In this document: one piece after another, positions 19,595 to 28,337 of the stretch
How the letters are laid out: each line of letters begins with the position of its first letter
Numbering within the stretch: the first letter of the stretch is position 1
DNA from: Polyangiaceae bacterium
GTDB lineage: Bacteria; Myxococcota_A; Polyangia; Polyangiales; Polyangiaceae
Direction of reading: 5' to 3'
Length of the DNA stretch: 64,000 bases
Assembly (NCBI GenBank): GCA_025353725.1
Contig: JANXOF010000012.1
Coordinates: 186,001 to 250,000, forward strand
The notes under the pieces: generated by a model
Seen by the model: only the letters and a program-made list of their open reading frames with translations
The model's database searches: none
What the model was told of the DNA's origin: nothing
Translations under genes and position numbers: made by a program

Positions 19595-20752
19595 TTATCG
19601 AATGCGAAAGCTTGCACCGTAGAAGTGACGGCTACGCTCCACACCCGTGACGCCGAGGTTGTAGTCGACGGACAGGAGCTCGAACTGACCATAGGCATAG
19701 CTTCCCGTAGGGGCATCGTAGCGGGCCTCGTCGACGGTGCTCACGCGTCGCATTCCGAACGAGCGGTACTGCGTGAGCGGCGTCGTCCACCGCTGAGGAG
19801 TGAACGTTGTTCCGTCCGCTGAAGCGCTCGGGCGGTCGTCCGACGCGAAGTCGACGAGCTCCCCGGCATCGTTGAACGTGAGGTCGGCGCGGATGGTATC
19901 GGCGCCGCGCGTATAGTGTGCCCACGCGGTGTGCATGTCGACCCCGTGCCACTCGATCGCCGGGTCCACCATTCTCGACGGAGCGAGCACGCAGAGGTCG
20001 TTGAAGACCGTGACTGTCTCCGCGCGGTTCATCACCGCCCCCTTCGCGCGGACCATGGTGAAGAGGGAAAGCAGTCGCACGCGAAACGTCGCGGCTGCTC
20101 CGATGAATCGGTGGAACACGTCGACGGGAAGGCCCTTCATCGTGGCGTCCATAAAAAACAGGCGCGATGGCGTACCCGCGTAGAAGTTATATTGCTCGGC
20201 GTCGAATTTCATCCAAGGAGCTGCCGCGTTCGACCGGATGCGGCCTCTCCAGGTCGCCCGGAAATTCACCACCTGCGGCTGTCCCACCGAGCCCGTGACT
20301 CGGAGGTACCTGCGCACGGGCTCGGGAAGCCCGCGCAGATCGTCTTCGCGGACGAGGCGCGGCGTCGCGGCCGTCGCCAGACCCGCGCGAATAGTCTCTG
20401 AGAACTCTTCGCGGAGGCTTGGAGGGCCGTGCGACGCGAAGCGATAGACGACGGCGAGCAGGAGAAAGATGTTGGCAAAAGTGCCGAATTTTGTGTCGCT
20501 CCATGAGGCGAAAATCGCCGATTGCGACAGCACGAGCGCGCATGCGCCGACGACCCAAAACCAGCGAGGAGCGGCAATGAACGTCACGGAGGCGCAGAGC
20601 ATCAGCACCGACGCGCCGATCCATGCGAGCCCCATCGCCCGCACAATGGGCCGCGATACCTGGGTTAGTTCGGCCAGGTCGAACGCTCTTGCGAATCCAA
20701 GCAGGTGAATCAGCCCGTGCAACGAAAGAACGATGAGCACTACCCAACGCAT
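19595..20752 (-). CDS. DUF6544/DUF6920-type membrane protein
   Basis: ATG 20752 starts a 385-residue protein with three to four N-terminal TM segments (HGLIHLLGFARAF..., GLAWIGASVLMLCASVTFIAA, WVVGACALVLSQSAIFASW). A soluble C-terminal domain follows. Family landmarks are LPEPVRRYLRVTGSVGQPQV, WMKFDAEQYNFY, FFMDATMKGLPV, FNDLCVLAPSRMVDPAIEW, TFNDAGELVDFASDDR and RWTTPLTQYRSF...YGQFELLSVDYN. Function unknown for the family. The frame extending to 20965 is not supported. Confidence 0.8.
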   Translation of the reverse strand: MRWVVLIVLSLHGLIHLLGFARAFDLAELTQVSRPIVRAMGLAWIGASVLMLCASVTFIAAPRWFWVVGACALVLSQSAIFASWSDTKFGTFANIFLLLAVVYRFASHGPPSLREEFSETIRAGLATAATPRLVREDDLRGLPEPVRRYLRVTGSVGQPQVVNFRATWRGRIRSNAAAPWMKFDAEQYNFYAGTPSRLFFMDATMKGLPVDVFHRFIGAAATFRVRLLSLFTMVRAKGAVMNRAETVTVFNDLCVLAPSRMVDPAIEWHGVDMHTAWAHYTRGADTIRADLTFNDAGELVDFASDDRPSASADGTTFTPQRWTTPLTQYRSFGMRRVSTVDEARYDAPTGSYAYGQFELLSVDYNLGVTGVERSRHFYGASFRIR

Positions 20753-21129
20753 GCGAGCCCCGCCATCCCGCGCGTGACGTTGTACCGAGCCCGGCGCGAG
20801 CGGGCGTGGCGTTTTTGACCAAGATGTGCCGGTTTGGCGTGCGTGAAGACTGCGAAAGCCGTGAAAGCGGACGTTGACGTTTTCGTGCGTCGCGTATGCA
20901 AGGCCGCGCCCACGCCGCGGCTTCGTCGCTGGCAGCACGAAGGTCGCCTCGCCCCCAACGCGCATTCTCGGCCGTCGTTACGCTCCGACAGAAAAGAGGG
21001 CGGCGAGCCGGCCGCCAGACCTTGGGTGTCCCCGTAGCCGCTACCGGCTAGGGCGCTAGCCGCTCAACGCGGACCGTGCGAAGGCTTGAGTGCAGTCTCC
21101 AAGCTGCCCGCATGGTATGTCGGGCCGCT
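20753..21129. other. Divergent intergenic region, 377 bp
   Basis: No gene is supported. A hairpin-capable repeat CGGCTA-gggcgc-TAGCCG lies at 21045-21062. The region must hold promoters for the DUF6544-type gene (minus) and the gene starting at 21130 (plus). Confidence 0.35.
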
Positions 21130-22047
21130 ATGTCCTCGTCTCTTCTGGACGCGTTCTCGCTCGTGGCACACTCGGAACAGCTTCAGCTCCGTCTCGACGC
21201 CGCGGCTGTCGAGCTCGCGAAGGTTCCAGCGCTGGTGGAGGAGAAGGCTTGGCTTGACGTCGCGCGTCAGCGCGTAGGGTTGTCACGTGAGGGCACGAGC
21301 GATCTCCCGCTACGCGCGCTTCGGTTGCCAGAGCTCGATTCGCTGAAAGGGGAGTATGCGCGGATTCTCCAAGGTGCCGCCGTCGACGCACTCGAGCGCC
21401 TTCACGCGGGAATCGCATTCGCCGGTGGCCCGCGCGCGCCTTTGCTCGAGGCGCTCTACTGGAAGCTCAAACTCCCCGCGCTAAGGCGATGCGATCGCGA
21501 AGAGTTCGAAAAATTCAGCGCCGATTTCGACAAGCGGCTCAAGTCGACGTATGCGCGCCGCATGTTCGGCGATCCTGCTTACCAGGTCGTCGGACCCGCG
21601 CTCGAGGCGCAACGCCAAGCCTTCGCGACGTGGCGCAGCGTCTTCACGTCCAGACCTCTCACCGACGCCGAAGCGGAGGCCGTGGAGAGCGAGCTCACCG
21701 CGGCGGCGCGTGCTCTCGAGGTGCCATGCAGGCAGGCACGCCTCTTGGCTCAGGCTGCCTTGGCTCCGCTGAAAGAGCTTCTCGAGAGCTCGGGTGTTGC
21801 TCAAAGACCAAAACGCCGTGGTCCGCGTGTCGCGGGAAGCGACGCCGACGACGAGACTCACCCGCTGCTCGAGACGGACCCGGCGGATCCGAACGATCCG
21901 ACCGCGGACGAGCGGGAGGAACTCGCCGCGGCCCAGGCTTCGAGTCTGCCGTTCTCAGCCGCGTTGCCTTCCTCGGCGGGAGGCGTCCCTCACGCTGTGC
22001 ACGAAGAAACGGGTATACCGCCGACTGACTCGGGCGCTACCAGATGA
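21130..22047 (+). CDS. Helical protein of unknown function
   Basis: A ~305-residue protein, mainly amphipathic helices up to residue ~245 (VAHSEQLQLRLDAAAVELAKV, FEKFSADFDKRLKSTYARRM, PALEAQRQAFATWRSVF), then an acidic/Pro-rich disordered tail (DADDETHPLLETDPADPNDP). No catalytic motif, TM segment or signal peptide is visible. ATG 21130 fits codon usage best; an in-frame start at 21076 exists. Its 3' end overlaps the remnant of a vapC gene on the other strand by 11 bp. Confidence 0.6.
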   Translation: MSSSLLDAFSLVAHSEQLQLRLDAAAVELAKVPALVEEKAWLDVARQRVGLSREGTSDLPLRALRLPELDSLKGEYARILQGAAVDALERLHAGIAFAGGPRAPLLEALYWKLKLPALRRCDREEFEKFSADFDKRLKSTYARRMFGDPAYQVVGPALEAQRQAFATWRSVFTSRPLTDAEAEAVESELTAAARALEVPCRQARLLAQAALAPLKELLESSGVAQRPKRRGPRVAGSDADDETHPLLETDPADPNDPTADEREELAAAQASSLPFSAALPSSAGGVPHAVHEETGIPPTDSGATR

Positions 22048-22240
22048 CACTTGCGCCGATGGCTCGGAGCTGGGAGTTCGCGGACACGATCGTTAACGTT
22101 TCGAGAAGGCTTTGCGCGGCAAGCATGCGGTCGAACGGATCGTTGTGTGGTTGGGGAAATGACCCAAGCTCGAACGGCGTGCGCACGGGTGCGCGAGAGT
22201 TCGACAAACCCCGCTCGCGCCACCCAACCGGAACAGTCAT
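22037..22240 (-). pseudogene. VapC-type PIN-domain toxin, C-terminal fragment
   Basis: The C-terminal part reads PHNDPFDRMLAAQSLLETLTIVSANSQLRAIGASVIW, which matches the end of PIN-domain VapC ribonucleases: the DPFDR acidic motif, the AQA/L helix, the TIVSAN strand with the fourth acidic position altered to Ser/Ala-Asn, and a terminal V-W. The N-terminal two thirds, including the first catalytic Asp, are absent. No antitoxin gene is adjacent. Confidence 0.6.
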
Positions 22241-22494
22241 TCACGGGCGGCGCCGCTGCGGGAAGTCGCCCGATGCGACACTGGATGTCTTTGTGTTCTT
22301 GTGGTCCTCCCTCTCTGCCGTTCCGTGCGCCGCACCCCGTGACCCGTCGCCGCTTGCACGGTATGAGCATAATTGAGCCCCTTAACCACGTTCGAGCAGC
22401 GCCGTTAGCTCCCAACGGACCGTCTAACCGGCGCACGCACGTGGCATTGGAGCTGAGTCAGGCGGCAGCAACATAAGCTTGCGTTTCGTGCTCC

Positions 22495-23424
22495 GTGCCA
22501 TTGCGCCCTTGGTGCCGGGTGACCGACCAACGACACCGTGATGCGTTGGGGAAGGCGAGAGCCTTGACTTCCTCTTTCAAGCTGACTTTTGTAGGGGCAG
22601 TCGCGATAGCGCCCGCTTGCACTCGAGCGTCGTCAGTGGCGACGGCAGTGGCGACGGCAGTGCAAGCTTGGGTGGACACTGCCGATACGAGACAGGCAAT
22701 AAGGTTGAGGGGGAGTAGTCCTTTCATGAGGCTTACCTTTCAACGATGCGCCAAGACGCGGCACGCGACGGTCGAGCCCAGGAAGTACACTTCTTACTTC
22801 GCGAGCAACGCAGTAGGTGACGTAAAAGAAGACCAGGGCGGTCCGGCGAGAGGGCCAATTCCTCTCCTTGTCGGCAATTTGATTCCAAACTTTGCGCAAC
22901 AGCTTTCGACGGAGCCTTCATCGATAGCAAACTTACCTGCGCCGATCGCGGCGGTGCATCAAGGTTGGAACAATGCGCGGAGCCCGAAACTAGTTGCTAT
23001 CGGTCACAGCCTCGGCGGAGCAGTCTTGGGCAATGCCGCGTCGCGCTCCGATACTGGCCTTTCGCGGATTGTGCTCCTCGGCGTAAGCAAATTGGTCGAC
23101 GCCGGCTTCCCGTTCGGTCTCGTTCCGCCAATCGATGGTGCGACCAGTGTACCGCTGGTTTTCTTGCGCGGCGACAAAGATGGCCTAGCGAAGGCTCTAG
23201 ACGTCGTGGCACTTTCGAGCAAGTATCCGAATAGCGAGGTCGCCCCAAGCATTGCGGGCGTCAATCACTTTTGCATCATCGACGGGTTGCCAGGTGACGC
23301 GAAGCTGGGCACGAGTACGGTCGGCGCTCCAGGCAAACGTGCGGAAGATGCGGTGTCCCCGCTGCCGACCGTTGAAGCTTGCGTAGATGCAACGATCGCC
23401 AGCCTCAAGCCCTATCTCGATTAA
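22495..23424 (+). CDS. Alpha/beta hydrolase, atypical N-terminus
   Basis: From ~22790 on this is an alpha/beta hydrolase: nucleophile elbow VAIGHSLGGAVLG, an acid in FLRGDKDGLA, and the catalytic His in GVNHFCIIDG, so the triad appears complete. The usual early HG oxyanion segment is not visible. The first ~75 residues look unlike a hydrolase, though an exported-looking stretch (FKLTFVGAVAIAPAC) is present. ATG 22726 is an alternative start. The minus strand over the same DNA also spells a lipoprotein-like signal peptide (MKGLLPLNLIACLVS, start 22727). Rearrangement at the 5' end is therefore possible and the start is uncertain. Confidence 0.6.
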   Translation: MPLRPWCRVTDQRHRDALGKARALTSSFKLTFVGAVAIAPACTRASSVATAVATAVQAWVDTADTRQAIRLRGSSPFMRLTFQRCAKTRHATVEPRKYTSYFASNAVGDVKEDQGGPARGPIPLLVGNLIPNFAQQLSTEPSSIANLPAPIAAVHQGWNNARSPKLVAIGHSLGGAVLGNAASRSDTGLSRIVLLGVSKLVDAGFPFGLVPPIDGATSVPLVFLRGDKDGLAKALDVVALSSKYPNSEVAPSIAGVNHFCIIDGLPGDAKLGTSTVGAPGKRAEDAVSPLPTVEACVDATIASLKPYLD

Positions 23425-23642
23425 TGCCTGAGCGCTGTCGCATTGATGGTTGCGAGTAGCTTACAAAGCTAATTTGAAGGAGCGGCGGTGATAGAGCGCC
23501 TTCAGCCCTACCACTTTCGCGTGAGCTTTGTCATGGATCCATGACCGCATGACGAAGCTCGGAGGTGGGCCCGCGTGGCACACCGTAAATGAACTGGCTG
23601 TAAGCGGGAGCTTGGCTCGTCGCGCCGCGAAAAAACCACGCG

Positions 23643-24803
23643 TTACTCGCAGCGGACGACGCCCTCGACGGAAGGCGCGCGGATGTTGCCACCTTGATGC
23701 GTGGAAGCTGCGGTGCAGGCCGCGCCGAAGAACGCGAGCGTGCCGAACGCTTGGTCGACCCAGTCCCAACCGTCCTTGTGAGAAGGGTCTCTCGCCATGG
23801 GAACGCCGCCGATGGTGACCTGAATGGCGTTCGGATTCGTCGGCGACGACGGCGTCACGTACGTGCAGGTTGCAATGCTTTGGTGGATGGATGCGAAGGC
23901 CTCTTTCATTTCTAACGCGGTCTGCACGTTGTAGTGGCGGGGTGCATTTGGCCTCGGTCGACCTCCAGCGACTGCCATGGTGTCGAGTACGTCAAGGAAC
24001 GCGGGGCGTTCGGTGCTGCCAATGCCGATGACGTAAACTGGAATCTTCATTCTTTGAAAGACGTCGCGAACGACGTCGACCGTACGCGTGTCATCGAGGC
24101 AGTTATAGGCGCCGCTCGGTGCGGTAGCGCAGGTGCTTTCGACCGTCGTGCACGTGCATCGCGTGGCGTCCTCGGTGCCGTTGCAGTTTGGGGCGCCGTC
24201 CGTGGCCACAATCATCGTTCGCGCGATTCCGCGGGTCCCTTCCATGTACTTGGCGGCCAGGCGAATCGCCTCGGAGGTCGGCGTGCCACCGTTGGGAAGT
24301 GTGGCATCGAAAACGCCGAGGATCGCCGCCGCATTGCCTCGCGCCGGCGGAATGCCTACGCCCACGTCCACCTGGCACGTGTCCTGCTCGGGGCCTTCCT
24401 CCAGCGACTCGGGGTAGAATTTTGCGCCTATCGAGAGTGCATCGTCGAAAGGCGCCATCGTTGTGGCGAGTGCGTCATGGAGGGTGCGCCATCGCGAGCT
24501 TACGCCGGGCGGAAGCTTGCCATCGGCATCGGGTCTTTGGCCGTCGAGTGAAAAAGCCATCGAGCCGGAACGATCCAGGACGAACATGAGCTGACCTGTC
24601 GCCTGCGCAAACGCAAACGCGCCCGGCGTGCACTTCACCGAGCCATAGGCCGCCGCGTCTTCACGTTGAAGAACCCGGGTGTCGGCCGTTTCAAAAAGAC
24701 CCTCGGCGCCCCAAAGCCCCGTTCGCGACCCGCAGCTCACGATCGCGCCTAGGCCCGCGGCAAGCGACACGGCGACGACGAGCCGATTGGCAAACCCCAT
24801 CAT
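23643..24803 (-). CDS. VWA-domain lipoprotein
   Basis: The signal peptide ends in lipobox IVSC. A von Willebrand factor A domain occupies roughly residues 70-310. The MIDAS is intact: DRSGSM for the first loop, T in GTPTSEAI, and D in VATDGAPNC. A Cys-rich insertion (CNGTEDATRCTCTTVESTC) is disulfide-capable, fitting export. Such Polyangia lipoproteins are common and likely bind ligands or surfaces in a metal-dependent way. It is divergent from hemE, with 134 bp between them. Confidence 0.85.
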   Translation of the reverse strand: MMGFANRLVVAVSLAAGLGAIVSCGSRTGLWGAEGLFETADTRVLQREDAAAYGSVKCTPGAFAFAQATGQLMFVLDRSGSMAFSLDGQRPDADGKLPPGVSSRWRTLHDALATTMAPFDDALSIGAKFYPESLEEGPEQDTCQVDVGVGIPPARGNAAAILGVFDATLPNGGTPTSEAIRLAAKYMEGTRGIARTMIVATDGAPNCNGTEDATRCTCTTVESTCATAPSGAYNCLDDTRTVDVVRDVFQRMKIPVYVIGIGSTERPAFLDVLDTMAVAGGRPRPNAPRHYNVQTALEMKEAFASIHQSIATCTYVTPSSPTNPNAIQVTIGGVPMARDPSHKDGWDWVDQAFGTLAFFGAACTAASTHQGGNIRAPSVEGVVRCE

Positions 24804-24937
24804 GAAAAAGTATCACGGGCCGTCTCCCGTGCCTTAAAACGCTCGGTAAGTCCGTGCGTAGGAGCGGGGAGGGCGCCGACGCTTTGGGCGTGATCTGACG
24901 ATCATGACGCTCAAAGGATGATGCTACGCTCGCACCC

Positions 24938-25960
24938 ATGAATGACCGGTTTCTTCGCGCGTGCCGCCGCGAGCCTGTGGATTGCACGCCTGTTTGGATG
25001 ATGCGGCAAGCCGGGCGATACATGCCCGAATACCGTGCGATCCGCGAAAAACGCACGATGCTCGAGGTCTGCAAGACACCGGAGCTTGTCCTCGAGGTCA
25101 CCCTTCAACCGCTCAAGTTCGGGATGGATGCCGCGATTCTCTTCGCCGACATTCTCCTCCCACTCGCACCGATGGGCGCGCCGTTCGACTTCGCGAAGGG
25201 CGAGGGTCCCGTCATTTTTTCGCCGATCAAGAGCCGTGCGGACGTCGAAAAACTCCACGACTTCGAGATCGAGGAGGGACTGGGATATTGCCTCGAGGCG
25301 ATAAAACTCTTGAAAAAAGAACTCAAGGTGCCGCTCATCGGCTTCGCCGGAGCTCCCTTTACACTCGCGAGCTACCTTATCGAGGGAGGCAAGAGTGCGG
25401 CGTTCGCGAAGTCGAAGCGGCTCATGTACTCCGACCCGGAGACGTGGAACATCCTCATGGCAAAGCTGAGCCACGTCGTGAAAAAGTTTCTTCACAAGCA
25501 AGTCGACGCGGGCGTCGACGCCGTGCAGCTCTTCGACTCGTGGGTGGGGCAGTTGTCGGCGGTCGACTATCGAACCTACGTCCAGCCTCACGTCATGAAC
25601 ATTTTGCAAGACATTGAGAAACGCGGTGTCCCCGTGATTCACTTCGGCGTCGGATCGCTCCACCTGCTCGAGGCGATGCGCGAGTCGGGCGGAACCGTAC
25701 TCGGGCTCGATTGGCGTACGCCCCTACAGGTAGGCTGGGAGAAGGTCGGCGCGGACCGCGCCATCCAAGGAAACCTCGACCCCACGGTGCTGCTCGCGCC
25801 TCGTGAACTCGCTGAGAAACACGCGGCGCGCGTTCTCGAGGCGGCCGGCCATCGGCCGGGTCACATCTTCAACTTGGGTCACGGCATTCTACCCGAGACG
25901 CCTCCGGGTACGGTTGAGGCGGTGGTCGATTTCGTTCATCGAACGTCGGCATGCACATGA
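24938..25960 (+). CDS. hemE: Uroporphyrinogen decarboxylase
   Basis: Converts uroporphyrinogen III to coproporphyrinogen III in the cytoplasm. 340 residues, full length. The N-terminal active-site signature MMRQAGRYMPEYR is intact, with the catalytic Asp in ILFADILLPL, the conserved GFAGAPFTLASYLIEGG, FDSWVGQLS and the C-terminal FNLGHGILPETPP. First gene of a three-gene haem operon: its stop overlaps the hemH start region. Confidence 0.97.
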   Translation: MNDRFLRACRREPVDCTPVWMMRQAGRYMPEYRAIREKRTMLEVCKTPELVLEVTLQPLKFGMDAAILFADILLPLAPMGAPFDFAKGEGPVIFSPIKSRADVEKLHDFEIEEGLGYCLEAIKLLKKELKVPLIGFAGAPFTLASYLIEGGKSAAFAKSKRLMYSDPETWNILMAKLSHVVKKFLHKQVDAGVDAVQLFDSWVGQLSAVDYRTYVQPHVMNILQDIEKRGVPVIHFGVGSLHLLEAMRESGGTVLGLDWRTPLQVGWEKVGADRAIQGNLDPTVLLAPRELAEKHAARVLEAAGHRPGHIFNLGHGILPETPPGTVEAVVDFVHRTSACT

Positions 25961-26904
25961 GCGACACGGCCGTTCTCCTCATCGCACACGGGACCGTGAA
26001 TTCGGTCGACGAGCTTCCTGAGTTCCTCAAGAACATTCGCCGAGGGCACGCCGCACCGCCCGAGCTGCTCGCCGAAGTTCGGCGTCGCTACGAGGCTATC
26101 GGCGGTAGCTCTCCGCTCAATGCCATCAATCAAGAGGTGGCGAAGCGGCTCGAACTCCGGCTTGGGCTGCCGGTGCGTATCGCCAATCGGCAGTTTTATC
26201 CGTATCCGAAAGACGTACTTCCTGAACTTGTCGCACTTGGGGTGAAGCGGCTCATCGTCGTTCCACTCGCGCAGCACTCCGCGCCACTGTACGGCGAGTC
26301 CGTCAAAGCCGCAGTGGTCGAAGGCGGGCTACCACTGGAGGTGTTTACGGCGCCTAACTGGGGGCTCCTTCCTGAACTGACGGAGGCCTTCGCGCGCTCG
26401 ATCGTGACGACCCTCGACAAGGTTCCCGCCGCGCAGCGTGAGCGTACGAGCCTTCTTCTCACCGCGCACAGTCTTCCACTGAGTGTTATCGAGGCTGGCG
26501 ACCCGTACGAGATCGAGTTTCGCGCGAGTGCCGCAGCCGTGGCCTCACGGGTACGAGAGCTTGCGCCGCACCATTTTCTCGACCATTTCCTCGCGTTTCA
26601 AAGTCAGGGGATGTCCTCCGGACCCGGCGGAAGGCCTATGGTGTGGCTCGGTCCAGAGTTACGCGCGACACTTCGCCTTCTCAAAGAATGCGGGCGCACC
26701 GATGTTGTCATCGCTCCCATCGGGTTTCTAGCCGATCACGTGGAGATTCTTTACGACCTCGATATCGAGGCCCGCGCGTGGGCAAGCGAAGTAGACCTTC
26801 GCATTCATCGCACTCCGTCACTCAATGCGAGCGATGGACTTCTCGACGCGCTCGTTGCTGTCGCCGAAAGCGTAGCTCCAAAAGGGTTCCGCGAACCGCG
26901 ATGA
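25951..26904 (+). CDS. hemH: Ferrochelatase
   Basis: Inserts Fe2+ into a porphyrin. 317 residues. N-terminal AVLLIAHGTVNSVDEL, the mid-protein PLAQHSAPLYGE, LLLTAHSLPLSV (conserved His-Ser-Leu-Pro) and VIAPIGFLADHVEILYDLD with the catalytic Glu are present. No Cys-rich iron-sulfur tail is seen. ATG 25951 and ATG 25957 are both possible; the latter gives an ATGA overlap with hemE. Whether it prefers protoporphyrin or coproporphyrin cannot be told from these motifs. Confidence 0.95.
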   Translation: MHMSDTAVLLIAHGTVNSVDELPEFLKNIRRGHAAPPELLAEVRRRYEAIGGSSPLNAINQEVAKRLELRLGLPVRIANRQFYPYPKDVLPELVALGVKRLIVVPLAQHSAPLYGESVKAAVVEGGLPLEVFTAPNWGLLPELTEAFARSIVTTLDKVPAAQRERTSLLLTAHSLPLSVIEAGDPYEIEFRASAAAVASRVRELAPHHFLDHFLAFQSQGMSSGPGGRPMVWLGPELRATLRLLKECGRTDVVIAPIGFLADHVEILYDLDIEARAWASEVDLRIHRTPSLNASDGLLDALVAVAESVAPKGFREPR

Positions 26905-28337
26905 AGCGCGTCGTTATCGTCGGCGGGGGCATTGCCGGGCTGGCGGTCGCTCACGCCCTCGAGAAGGGGCCTGAGCCCTGTAACGTCACGATCCTCGAAG
27001 CCTCAAGTCGGCTCGGCGGTAACATCGTCACCGTTCGTTACGGCGGTTTTACGATCGATGGCGGGCCCGACTCGTGGGTCGCCTCGAAGCCCCATGCGGC
27101 GCGGCTGGCGCTCGCGGTGGGCTTGGGCGATGAGCTTATCGGCACCCGCCCCGACACGCGAAAAGTTTACCTTCTTTGGAAGAAAAAGCTCCACGTCATG
27201 CCGGAGGGTTTGGTCCTCGGTATTCCGACGGAGTTCCGCGCTTTCGCAGCGTCTGACCTGTTCGGATTTGACACCAAGCTTCGCGCGCTCCTCGAGCCTC
27301 TCATACCAGCCCGGCATTTTCAAGGTGACGAGGACGAGAGCATCGCGTCGTTCATCACGCGCCGTCTCGGGTCCGACCTTTGCGAAAGACTCGCGGGACC
27401 GCTCTTAGGAGGCATTTTCGCGGGAGATCCGGAGTCGCTTTCGGTGCGCGCGTGCGTCCCGCAGCTGGTCGAGGCTGAGGCTACGTATGGCTCGCTCGTC
27501 CTCGCGATGAGAGCGCTACGTGCCCGTCGACGGGCGCAAGCGGCTTCGGAAGAAGGTGAGAAGAGCGCGTTTCTGTCGTTAGAGCGAGGCATGGGAGATC
27601 TCGTTACCCATGTTGCTCACCGTCTCCGCGATGCGGAGATCAAGACGAGTCACGCCGTAAGAAAGGTAAGCCCGTTGCCCAAGGGCGACCCTCGTGGCGC
27701 CTGGGCCGTAGAGACCAACGAAGAGACGACCTGCGCCGATTACGTCGCACTCACGGTGCCTGCGCATGCCTCTTCACGGCTCGTCGCGGGGTTCGACCCC
27801 GAGCTATCGAACATGCTCGGCGACGTCGGATACGTGTCGACCGCCACGGTGTTTCTCGCGTATCGGACCCACGACATTCGGCACCCGCTCAATGCCGTTG
27901 GGTTCCTCGTGCCGAAGAGCGAAAACCGTCCGATTCTTGCGTGTACGTTCGTCTCGAGTAAGTGGGAGCATCGGGCGCCGTCCGGGCAGGTTCTCCTGCG
28001 CGTGTTCTTCGGCGGTGCGGGCGCGGAGGGCTACCTCGGGCGCGACGACGACGGGCTCATACGCTTGGCTCGCGAACAGCTTCATGATCTTCTCGGAATT
28101 GAGAACGAGCCATCCTTTTCAAAGGTTTTTCGCTTCGACAAGGCCAGCCCGCAGCCCGCGGTCGGTCACTTAGGCCGCATGCGGCGCGTGATGGAACGCG
28201 TCGCGACCTGGCCTGGCCTCGAGGTCGGAGGGAACGGTTACGTCGGCACGGGAATCCCCGACTCGATCAAACAAGGAGAGGAGATGGCCGCGCGTATTCG
28301 TGGGGTTACATCCTCAACAGGCCGTCGAGGCGGTTAG
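26901..28337 (+). CDS. hemG: Oxygen-dependent protoporphyrinogen/coproporphyrinogen oxidase (HemY/HemG type)
   Basis: FAD-dependent oxidase of the HemY/CgoX family, 478 residues. The ATG overlaps the hemH stop (ATGA), so the longer upstream frame is ignored. The Rossmann fingerprint VVIVGGGIAGLAVAHAL is followed by LEASSRLGGNIVTV, a substrate loop FTIDGGPDSWVASKP, GGIFAGDPESLSVRA, and the C-terminal FAD contact GNGYVGTGIPDSIKQGEE. It completes hemE-hemH-hemG, the same order as hemE-hemH-hemY of Bacillus. It converges on tgt with a 4-bp overlap of the stop codons. Confidence 0.93.
   Translation: MKRVVIVGGGIAGLAVAHALEKGPEPCNVTILEASSRLGGNIVTVRYGGFTIDGGPDSWVASKPHAARLALAVGLGDELIGTRPDTRKVYLLWKKKLHVMPEGLVLGIPTEFRAFAASDLFGFDTKLRALLEPLIPARHFQGDEDESIASFITRRLGSDLCERLAGPLLGGIFAGDPESLSVRACVPQLVEAEATYGSLVLAMRALRARRRAQAASEEGEKSAFLSLERGMGDLVTHVAHRLRDAEIKTSHAVRKVSPLPKGDPRGAWAVETNEETTCADYVALTVPAHASSRLVAGFDPELSNMLGDVGYVSTATVFLAYRTHDIRHPLNAVGFLVPKSENRPILACTFVSSKWEHRAPSGQVLLRVFFGGAGAEGYLGRDDDGLIRLAREQLHDLLGIENEPSFSKVFRFDKASPQPAVGHLGRMRRVMERVATWPGLEVGGNGYVGTGIPDSIKQGEEMAARIRGVTSSTGRRGG

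Noticed and set aside
22458-22727. 89-residue minus-strand lipoprotein-like frame
   Set aside because: Plausible leader and ribosome site, but no conserved body and complete overlap with the hydrolase frame; kept only as a hint of rearrangement.
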